A stretch of 64,000 nt of DNA from Casimicrobium huifangae (lineage in GTDB: Bacteria > Pseudomonadota > Gammaproteobacteria > Burkholderiales > Casimicrobiaceae): assembly GCF_009746125.1 (NCBI RefSeq), contig NZ_CP041352.1:2898436-2962435 (forward strand), read 5' to 3'. The translations under genes were made by a program, and so were the position numbers. Shown one piece after another: positions 33,122 to 40,665 of this stretch; position 1 is the stretch's first letter, and the number at the start of each line of letters is the position of its first letter. The notes beneath the pieces were generated by a model. That model did no database searches. It saw nothing but the letters and a program-made list of their open reading frames with translations, and was not told where the DNA came from.

Positions 33122-35833
33122 CTACTTGAACGTGTAGTTGATGCGCCCGTAGAACGTGCGGCCACGCGGATCCGTGTACCGATTGTCATAGCCGAGCTGG
33201 TGACCGCCCACGGTCTTGATGCTCAGCGGCGGGTCCTGATCAAGCAGATTCAGAACACCGAGCGAGAGCTTGAGGTTCTTGTTGTGCTGATAGACCGTTT
33301 GCCAATCGAAGGTGACGTACGGCTTGACCTCACGGCGGATATCAACGCAATCACCGTTCGCATCGGATACAAGGCAATCGTCCGCGCTCTGGAACTGATC
33401 TCCGTAGCCAGACTTGTAGTTCACGGTTGCCGAGTGCGTCCACTTGCCGTATTCGAGCGTATTGATCCAACGACCAAGGAACCGGAACGTAACACCGCCG
33501 TCGTTAAAGTTGCCGAGGTCGGTAAAGTAAGCGCCGCCATTTTCACGCTGGTAGCGATTCTTCAGCGTGTATGTCGCCAGAAGCTGTGAGGTCAGCTGTC
33601 CAACAGGTGTCTTGAAGCGCAGCGCGACGTCAAAGTCAAGACCGGAGGTCTGACTCTTGCCGAGGTTGGCGTTCTTCAGCAGGATGGCCAAGTCAGTCGA
33701 ACCGGAAGTCGGATCTGTGTACGTTGTAAACAGATTGCGATATCGCACTGGATCACCGAACACCACGCTTTCGTCGAGCTGGCTGATGCGATCTTTCAGA
33801 TTGATCGACCAGTAGTCGACACCAATGGTGGCCATCGGCGAAGGCTCGAAGCGCACGCCCAGTGTGAACTGTTGAGACTTTTCTGCCTTCAGATTTGGCG
33901 TGCCTTCCGCAAACACGTTGTACTGCGTGCTGCCAGGAACGCAGTATCGCGCCATCGCATCGCTAGCCGGGAACGGGCAGGTATACGACCCACCTGTCAC
34001 ACCGTAGAGCTGATGAATGTTGGAAACCTGCGCGATGCTCGGTGCTTTGAACCCCGTCCCGAACGAACCACGCACCAGCACTTGTTGAGTGGGCTGCCAG
34101 CGTCCGGCCAGCTTGAAATTCGTCGTGCTACCGATGTCCGAGTAGTGATCGCCACGCACTGCACCAGTCAGCTCCAGCGTCTTGGTAAGAGGAACAGCAA
34201 CCTCGGCAAAGGCGCCGAATGAACGACGTGCGAGATCGTAGGGCTCTTCCGCAGCGCTGTCGCCAGCGATGACGTTACCCTGCGCGCGAGCGATAGCCGA
34301 CGGTGTGTAGGTATTGGATTCGCGCCGGAAGTCTGCGCCGACAGCGATCATCGACGTGCCACCAGGCGCAGCGAAGAGCTCTCGCGATGCCTTGACGTCC
34401 ACCATCGTCAAGGCAGTGTCTGCGCTCTTGTACATGCCACGATAAACAGCGCCGTTGATCGTCGCCAAAGCTGCTGCCGACTGCTGCCCTGGTCCAACGA
34501 ACGGGTTCAACGTGCCAGAGCCGAGGGCGGCCAGAAGTTCATTGGACTTCATCCAGCCAGCCAAATAATTCTCAGCCCACTTGTTCTCCGAGTGGGTAAA
34601 CGCAGTCGAGTAATCCCAACCGGCTACCACCCCTTTGCTACCGAGGGTGAAGTGGGTCGCCTTGCCAGTATCCTCAGTGGTGCGGTTTTCGGCATCCCAA
34701 AGACGCCAGCGGACCGTGACGTTGCCCGTGTATCCCAAAGCGCGAGCATAGGAATAGAACGGACTTGTGGTGGCCACCGGGATGTCAACTGGCGGCGCGG
34801 CAATGCGCGAGATCATCTTGGACTCGGCGTACAGCAGCTCACCAAATAGGGTGTGATCCCCCCCCAGACGCTTGCTAAACGACAACATACCGCTGGTACG
34901 AGTCTGTTCAGGGTATATCTCTAGGGTCGACGCATAGTCGAAGAAGCACTGACGGCCAATCGCAACGTGACGGTCAGGGCAACGGCCATTGGCCATGAAA
35001 TACGGGTTGCGCGCACCGAGCGCATTGATGTCGGCTTCCGTGCTGGGACGAATGTTGCCCGGAATGCCGCGGCTCGAACCATTGAAGAAGTCGTAAGTTT
35101 GGCCGTTGTAGTTGAACGAGAGAATGCCCGTACGGGAAAAATCACGCTGATCGGCGCGAAGCTGTTCACGATCGTTGTGCGTGGCGGCGATCATGAAGTT
35201 GTAGCCGTCTTTTTGCAGGTCACCGACACCCGCGGTCGCCGATACGGTGTATTCCTTGGCGCCAGACTTCTGCGGAGAAAAATACGAACCGGCAACATCG
35301 ATGCCAGAGTAGGTCGACTTGGTGATGAAATTGATCACGCCAGCGATAGCGTCGGTTCCATAGAGTGTGGAGGCGCCATCGGTCAGGATCTCGACGCGCT
35401 CAATCGCGGCGAGTGGAAGCAGATTAAGGTCGATACCATCACCGTAACCCGTCAGCGTCTGGCCCGCATATGCGGCCATCCGGCGGCCGTTCAGCAGAAC
35501 GAGTGTGCGTTGGCCGCCCAATCCGCGCAGAGACGCAGAGGACAACCCGCCCCCTCCGCCACCAACTGACTGCGAAGCCTCGGTGAATCCCTGAACGGCA
35601 GGCAGTTTTTGCACCAATTCCGCCACGGACGTGGCGCCAGTGCGCTCGATATCCTTGCGCGTCATTACCTGGACGGGCAATGCCGCCTCAGCCTCAATGC
35701 GCTTAATGGCCGACCCCGTAACCTCTACCCGTTCGACTTTTTGCGGCTCCGACTGCGCGTAAACAGCTCCGCTCGCCATCACTGCCACGGCGTTGATAAC
35801 CGCAACGGCAAGGTGCTTCCGTTTGATTTGCAT
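33122..35833 (-). CDS. TonB-dependent outer-membrane receptor 1
   Basis: A 903-residue receptor: signal peptide (MQIKRKHLAVAV...VYAQ), a short linker with the TonB-box-like QKVERVEVTGS, plug domain (about 45-165: LPVQVMTRKDIERTG, SLRGLGGQRTLVLLNGRRMA, AIERVEILTDGASTLYGTDAIAGVINFITK), and a 22-strand barrel ending in INYTFK. The plug style is shared by receptors for peptides, plant polymers and siderophores. Neighbouring peptidases and a peptide importer favour a peptide-derived ligand (inference). The ATG at 35833 follows GGGGAT; a longer start at 35857 or 35881 is possible. Confidence 0.93.
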   Translation of the reverse strand: MQIKRKHLAVAVINAVAVMASGAVYAQSEPQKVERVEVTGSAIKRIEAEAALPVQVMTRKDIERTGATSVAELVQKLPAVQGFTEASQSVGGGGGGLSSASLRGLGGQRTLVLLNGRRMAAYAGQTLTGYGDGIDLNLLPLAAIERVEILTDGASTLYGTDAIAGVINFITKSTYSGIDVAGSYFSPQKSGAKEYTVSATAGVGDLQKDGYNFMIAATHNDREQLRADQRDFSRTGILSFNYNGQTYDFFNGSSRGIPGNIRPSTEADINALGARNPYFMANGRCPDRHVAIGRQCFFDYASTLEIYPEQTRTSGMLSFSKRLGGDHTLFGELLYAESKMISRIAAPPVDIPVATTSPFYSYARALGYTGNVTVRWRLWDAENRTTEDTGKATHFTLGSKGVVAGWDYSTAFTHSENKWAENYLAGWMKSNELLAALGSGTLNPFVGPGQQSAAALATINGAVYRGMYKSADTALTMVDVKASRELFAAPGGTSMIAVGADFRRESNTYTPSAIARAQGNVIAGDSAAEEPYDLARRSFGAFAEVAVPLTKTLELTGAVRGDHYSDIGSTTNFKLAGRWQPTQQVLVRGSFGTGFKAPSIAQVSNIHQLYGVTGGSYTCPFPASDAMARYCVPGSTQYNVFAEGTPNLKAEKSQQFTLGVRFEPSPMATIGVDYWSINLKDRISQLDESVVFGDPVRYRNLFTTYTDPTSGSTDLAILLKNANLGKSQTSGLDFDVALRFKTPVGQLTSQLLATYTLKNRYQRENGGAYFTDLGNFNDGGVTFRFLGRWINTLEYGKWTHSATVNYKSGYGDQFQSADDCLVSDANGDCVDIRREVKPYVTFDWQTVYQHNKNLKLSLGVLNLLDQDPPLSIKTVGGHQLGYDNRYTDPRGRTFYGRINYTFK

Positions 35834-36394
35834 AAAAAGATCCCCGAAAGATGACATGAATATGACCTGAGCATTCTGCATGTTCAGTGCGGTTCTGTCA
35901 GCTACCGGTCAGACGCTGTCCGCTGCGACGCCGGACCCGGTGACGATGTGAGCACCTGCCGGATGTCTCGTAAGTGCTTGATCTGGCGTTGTTTTGAACG
36001 CATCGAGAACAGCCCGTTGATGCCGAATCGGCGCTCATATTACATCGTAAGATGCAAATCCGAACCCATCATCTTTGTCGACTTTTCCTTTATTTTACGG
36101 GGCCTGCACACGTTTTTTCAGTAAAGTCGACTTTTTGCAAAATAGGCTTTCAGGCCGCATTAAAAGGCCATTTCCAGAAAATGCCGCTGCCACATGCGTT
36201 GCGCAGCTACAACACGCCACATGACACTACCTCCCGCGCAATCTCAGGTGATACAGACCGCGAGTTCGAGTGCGTCGCCGTCTTTGTGACGAGCGACGAC
36301 ACATTGCGACCAGCGACGTGTCGAGGCGCCCGATATTCAGCTAACTTTTCAGGTTTACTTTCGCGTGCTTCGCACGCAGCAATCTGGAGTTAGG
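35834..36394. other. Divergent intergenic region, receptor 1 and peptidase A
   Basis: These 561 bases separate two divergently transcribed genes and hold dispersed element copy D (about 36077-36187). The remaining sequence must contain both promoters, but I cannot pick convincing -35/-10 pairs. No further gene is visible. Confidence 0.55.
36077..36187 (+). repeat. Dispersed palindromic element, copy D (degenerate)
   Basis: The core is the 12-bp palindrome AAAGTCGACTTT at 36123-36134. To its right lies TTGCAAAATAGGCTTTC and a GGCCGCATTAAAAGGCC stem, aligning with the right arm of the family. The left arm is degenerate, but a second GTCGACTTTT stands at 36077-36086. The ends are less well preserved than in copies B and G, so the limits are approximate. 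Confidence 0.55.
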
Positions 36395-38407
36395 ATGCGT
36401 AAAGTAGTTGCGATTCTCGCCCTGGCGGTGCCACTGTTTGGCGCCAGCGCGCAGGCACAGCCGGCCACCGCCCCCGCTGCCAATCAATTGACGGTCGAGG
36501 ACATCTGGAAGAGCCCGAGCCTGGCCGGCCCCACGCTGTCGCGCTCGGGCAAATACCTGGCGGCGACGGCGCCGTTCAAGGGCCGGATGAACCTGCTGGT
36601 GATGGACATGGAAACCCGCAAGGGCAACCTGCTGACGGCATTTGATGACTACGACGTGATCAATGTTGCCTGGGTTGGCGATGACCGTCTGATCTTCTCG
36701 CTGGGGCAGGCGAACTCGCCCACTGGCGCTGGTCAATTCGACGGTGGTGGCCTGTTCGTCGTCGGTCGCGATGGCTCCGGCGCGCGCCGCCTGGCGCCGA
36801 CCGTCCGGGAAACGCGGCAACGCAACCAGTATGTGTATCGCAGCCTGTCGTTGCACCGTACGATCCCGGGCAACACTGACGAGGTCATTGCCGAGGGCAA
36901 CCAGACGTCGGCCGATTCCGTCGATCTGTACCGACTGAACCTCAATACCGGTCGCACCACCCTGCTCACCTCCGGCCGCCCGGCCGATCTGACCATTGAA
37001 TGGATGCTCGACAGCAAGCTGGTGCCGCGTGTCGTGGTTGCCGGCGTAAAGGATGAAATTACCCGTGTCGTCTACTACCGCAAGGGCGAAGGCAGCCCGT
37101 GGGAAGAGATCGCACGCTATTCGCGCGACAAGGGCGCGGTATTTGTTCCGCTGGCGTTTGAGTCGGACAACAAGACGCTGCAAATTGCCACCAACCGCGA
37201 CCGCGACACGATGGCAATCTATCGCTACGACCCGGAAACAAAGAAAGTCGGTGAAATGATCGCGTCGCACCCGCGTTTCGACATGGGCGCAGACTCGCAG
37301 GGCGACCGCGTGGCCGGCGTTCTGGTGGAAGGCGAAACCGACCGGGTATTGGGCTATCAGGTCAACGGTGACAAGCCCGAGACGGTCTGGACCGACGAGG
37401 GCCGGGCCAAAACCCAGGCCATGCTCGATGCAGCGCTTCCGGGGATGGTCAATACGTTCCGGCGCACGCCCGATGGCAAACGGCTGCTGGTGACTTCCTT
37501 CTCGGATCAGAAGTCCACGCGCTGGTACCTGCTCGACGAGCAGAAGCGCACGCTGGAAGAAGTCGGTGCCTCGCGCCCGTGGCTGGACGGAAAACTGGTC
37601 GAACAACGTCCGTTCCGTTACAAGACGCGCGACGGACTTGAAATCACCGGCTACTACTTCCTGCCCAAAGGCTACAAACAGGGCGACAAGTTGCCGACCA
37701 TCGTTCACATTCACGGCGGTCCAAGTGTCCGTGCGGATCGCTTCGGGTCAGGATTCGGCTTTATCGAAGGGCAGTTGTTCGCCTCGCGCGGCTACGCCGT
37801 TGTAGTGCCCAATTTCCGCATCACACCGGGAATCGGCAGCAAGGTCTACACGGCAGGCTTTGGCACCATCGGCCGCCAGATGTCGGAAGATCACGAAGAT
37901 GCACTGAAATGGGCTGTCGAGCAGGGATTTGCCGATCCAAAGCGAGCCTGCATCTCGGGTGCAAGCTACGGTGGTTACGCGTCGCTGCAGGCGATGGTGA
38001 AGACGCCGGATCTGTTCAAGTGCGCCGTCGCCGGCCTCGCCGTCGCCGATCTCGTTTATCAGAACACCTCGCTGGACACGGACTACGTCAGCAGCCCGGC
38101 GGCGGTCGACTTCTGGAAAGCCATCATCGGCGTGCAGGACCTGAAGTCACAGCTGGTACGCGACATTTCACCGGTCAACAATGCGACCAAGGTCAAGGGT
38201 GCTGTGTTCCTGTATGCCGGTCAGGATGACATCCGTGTCCCGATCGACCAGATCATCCGCATGGACAAGGCACTCAAGGCTGCGGGCAACCCGGCCAAGG
38301 CCTTTGTGATCAAGGAAAAGGAAGGCCACGGATTCGGTCGACTCGAGAACAACATCGACCTGTACACCCAGGTACTGAAGTTCCTCGACGAGCAGATCGG
38401 CAAATAG
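36395..38407 (+). CDS. S9 prolyl-oligopeptidase family serine peptidase A
   Basis: A 670-residue exported enzyme: signal peptide (VVAILALAVPLFGASAQAQ), a beta-propeller (about 30-400, with repeated strands such as MNLLVMDMETRKGNLL), and a C-terminal alpha/beta-hydrolase domain (about 420-670). The catalytic triad is readable: Ser in SGASYGGYASLQAM, Asp in YAGQDDIRVP, His in KEGHGFGR. Such enzymes trim short peptides, often as dipeptidyl or acyl-aminoacyl peptidases. The start at 36395 follows GGAGTTAGG. It is divergent from receptor 1 and convergent with peptidase B. Confidence 0.93.
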   Translation: MRKVVAILALAVPLFGASAQAQPATAPAANQLTVEDIWKSPSLAGPTLSRSGKYLAATAPFKGRMNLLVMDMETRKGNLLTAFDDYDVINVAWVGDDRLIFSLGQANSPTGAGQFDGGGLFVVGRDGSGARRLAPTVRETRQRNQYVYRSLSLHRTIPGNTDEVIAEGNQTSADSVDLYRLNLNTGRTTLLTSGRPADLTIEWMLDSKLVPRVVVAGVKDEITRVVYYRKGEGSPWEEIARYSRDKGAVFVPLAFESDNKTLQIATNRDRDTMAIYRYDPETKKVGEMIASHPRFDMGADSQGDRVAGVLVEGETDRVLGYQVNGDKPETVWTDEGRAKTQAMLDAALPGMVNTFRRTPDGKRLLVTSFSDQKSTRWYLLDEQKRTLEEVGASRPWLDGKLVEQRPFRYKTRDGLEITGYYFLPKGYKQGDKLPTIVHIHGGPSVRADRFGSGFGFIEGQLFASRGYAVVVPNFRITPGIGSKVYTAGFGTIGRQMSEDHEDALKWAVEQGFADPKRACISGASYGGYASLQAMVKTPDLFKCAVAGLAVADLVYQNTSLDTDYVSSPAAVDFWKAIIGVQDLKSQLVRDISPVNNATKVKGAVFLYAGQDDIRVPIDQIIRMDKALKAAGNPAKAFVIKEKEGHGFGRLENNIDLYTQVLKFLDEQIGK

Positions 38408-38429
38408 CAAGCCAACCGCAACAACCAGC

Positions 38430-38457
38430 AAAAAAGGAGGCCGAGGCCTCCTTTTTT
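38430..38457. terminator. Bidirectional Rho-independent terminator
   Basis: AAAAAAGGAGG and CCTCCTTTTTT form an 11-bp stem around a CCGAGG loop, with T tracts on both strands. It sits between the convergent peptidase genes A (stop 38407) and B (stop 38501). Confidence 0.9.
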
Positions 38458-38500
38458 GTTGCCGGCTGACCGCTAGCGGGCGAACCGTTTGTGTCGGCAG

Positions 38501-40495
38501 CTACCTGGGATTCGGTGTGTTCTTCTTGATGAAGGCATCGAAGCGTTTGTAGAACTCGAAAACGTTCTTGTCGAGCCGATAGCCATGCCCTTCATCGGCC
38601 ACGAACATCCACTCGTGCGCTTTACCGGCACGTTCAAACGCCGCGCGGATGACGCGACCGTTTTCGATATCGACGTTGCGATCCTCGCCGCCGTAGGCGT
38701 GGAATACGGGGCCCTGGATCCTGCTGACGTAGCGCGCCGGTGACATCCGTTCAAACATCTCGCGATTGGCTTTCTGGTCACCGATGACCAGCTTGGCGAG
38801 ATAGCCGAAGTCAGAGTACTTCTGGGCCGGCTGCGTGTCCTGTTTGACGAACATGTCGGCAACGCCCACGTAGTTGACGCCCCACTTGAAGAGCTCCGGC
38901 CGCATGACCATCACCATTAGCGTTGAATAGCCGCCGTAGCTGGCGCCGAAAACGCCAATGCGGTTGCGATCGGCAAAACCCTCCTTGATGGCCCATTCGA
39001 CGCCCGCAATTTGATCCTCCATGGGTGTATCGCCGAAGTGCATGTAGCCGGACGTGAGGTGACGGCGGCCGTATCCGGTCGACCCCCGGAAGTTTGGCTG
39101 CAGCACGGCAAAACCTCGGTTCGCCATGAACTGGACTTCGGGGTTGAAGCCGCCGATATCCCGCACCCAGGGCCCACCGTGCGGATGCAGGATCAAGGGG
39201 ACCGGAGCCCCAGGTCGATAACTCGCCGGCAGCGTCAGGTAGCCGTCCACCTTGAGCCCGTCTGGCGCCGTCCACGATACGTACTGCATCGGCCGCATCT
39301 GCTTCGGGTCAATCCAGGGTGCCGGACGAACACCAGTTTCCTCCAGCGTCTTCTTGTCCTGATCGAAGATGTAGTAGCGCCCCGGATCAGTGTCAGACGA
39401 CGACATGACCAGCGAACGACGATGATTCGGGTTCCAGCGATTGCTGTAGCCCGCCGGCAGCGCCGCGTCGAGCATGGCCTGTGTCTTCTGCACGGCGGGG
39501 TCGAACCAGACGGTCTTGCGCCGGTCGGCATCGTAAGTGACGCCGATGATCTTGCCGGGGTCTTCGTCGCGCCCACTGAACCGCAGTGCGCCGCCACCAC
39601 CGCCGAGCGGGCCTGGACTCACCATGTCAAAGCGGTCATCGCCGTAAATCAGTTCACCCAGCTTGTTAGCTTCAGGGTCGAAGCGAAAGAAAGCGACAGT
39701 GTCGCGGCCGATGTTGCTGGCAACGAACATGGTCTTGTTGTCCGTGTCGAAACCAACCGGAATCACCACGTCCTTCAACATGTGATCCCACTGACGCAAG
39801 ACCTTGAATTGCTGCTTGTCGGAGGCGCGGTAATGAAACGCGTAGACGTTCTCCTTCTGATCCTCGGTATAGGCCGCGCGAGCCAGATTGTTGCGATCCA
39901 GAACCCAGTCATTCACCTTGCCGGGCGAATCAAAGCTGATCAGTGACTTGCGCCCGGTCACGATATTCATGCGATACAGATCCTGCGAATCGGCAGAGCG
40001 GTCATTCGCGGAGACAATCACTTCGTCCCTGCTGTCCTTGATGCGGCCAACGAAACTGGTCTGCCGGCCAACGTACTGGCCAGGTGTCGCCGTGATCGGC
40101 TGCACCAGGATGCGTGAATTGCGTCCGTCACGATCCACGGCAAACAAGCCACCGTCGCCCGCGTTGGCCGCCAGTTGCTGCATGTCACCAGTGGTGAACA
40201 GCAGGCGATCATTGCTCGCCCACCAGAAACTCAGCACATCAGCCTTGTCGAAGTTGGTCACTCGCGTGGCAGCGCGTTTATCGAGATCGATGATGACGAG
40301 GTTGTAGCGACTGTTTACCGGCATCAACGCCGCCATCGACTTCTGGTCCGGCGAAAACGTCAGCGAGCGGTACTCGGTCTTCTTGAACAGCGTTTCGACC
40401 GGGATCTCTGCAGCGCCCTGACCGATCGCAGCGGGGAGTGGCAGCAGAAACGCGCCGAGACAGAGCGCGAGAAAGCGAAAGAGTGGTGTGTTCAT
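38501..40495 (-). CDS. S9 prolyl-oligopeptidase family serine peptidase B
   Basis: A 664-residue exported enzyme paralogous to peptidase A. It has a signal peptide (FRFLALCLGAFLLPLPAAIG), propeller strands such as YNLVIIDLDKRAATRV, and a hydrolase domain with the nucleophile in FGASYGGYSTLMVMV, the acid in YGGEDRNVD and the base in ADEGHGYR. The oxyanion region HPHGGPW is intact. It reads in the same direction as receptor 2, which ends upstream at 43422-40666, so it follows that receptor with 170 bases and a terminator between. The ATG at 40495 gives the best signal peptide. Confidence 0.93.
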   Translation of the reverse strand: MNTPLFRFLALCLGAFLLPLPAAIGQGAAEIPVETLFKKTEYRSLTFSPDQKSMAALMPVNSRYNLVIIDLDKRAATRVTNFDKADVLSFWWASNDRLLFTTGDMQQLAANAGDGGLFAVDRDGRNSRILVQPITATPGQYVGRQTSFVGRIKDSRDEVIVSANDRSADSQDLYRMNIVTGRKSLISFDSPGKVNDWVLDRNNLARAAYTEDQKENVYAFHYRASDKQQFKVLRQWDHMLKDVVIPVGFDTDNKTMFVASNIGRDTVAFFRFDPEANKLGELIYGDDRFDMVSPGPLGGGGGALRFSGRDEDPGKIIGVTYDADRRKTVWFDPAVQKTQAMLDAALPAGYSNRWNPNHRRSLVMSSSDTDPGRYYIFDQDKKTLEETGVRPAPWIDPKQMRPMQYVSWTAPDGLKVDGYLTLPASYRPGAPVPLILHPHGGPWVRDIGGFNPEVQFMANRGFAVLQPNFRGSTGYGRRHLTSGYMHFGDTPMEDQIAGVEWAIKEGFADRNRIGVFGASYGGYSTLMVMVMRPELFKWGVNYVGVADMFVKQDTQPAQKYSDFGYLAKLVIGDQKANREMFERMSPARYVSRIQGPVFHAYGGEDRNVDIENGRVIRAAFERAGKAHEWMFVADEGHGYRLDKNVFEFYKRFDAFIKKNTPNPR

Positions 40496-40613
40496 GCGTC
40501 GGAAGTCCTGTGGGAAGCGGGCGTCGGCAGATGCAATGATGCCATGCTGCGCGATCTGGTGAAACGGCACCAGCCGACACATTACCACCCGGAGAAGGGC
40601 GTCGCACAAAAAG

Positions 40614-40660
40614 AAAAAGGGGCCGAAGCCCCTCTTCCGAAGCCCCGCGAGGGGCTTTGC
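40614..40660 (-). terminator. Tandem Rho-independent terminators after receptor 2
   Basis: On the minus strand two hairpins follow each other: AAAGCCCCTCGCGGGGCTT (about 40638-40657) and then GGGGC-TTCG-GCCCC followed by TTTTT (40614-40632). The second has the stable TTCG loop and a T tract, a classic terminator. Confidence 0.85.
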
Positions 40661-40665
40661 GCCTA

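Noticed and set aside
36341-37714. A 457-codon open frame antisense to S9 peptidase A
   Set aside because: It lies opposite the propeller coding region, and its composition and lack of motifs mark it as a shadow.
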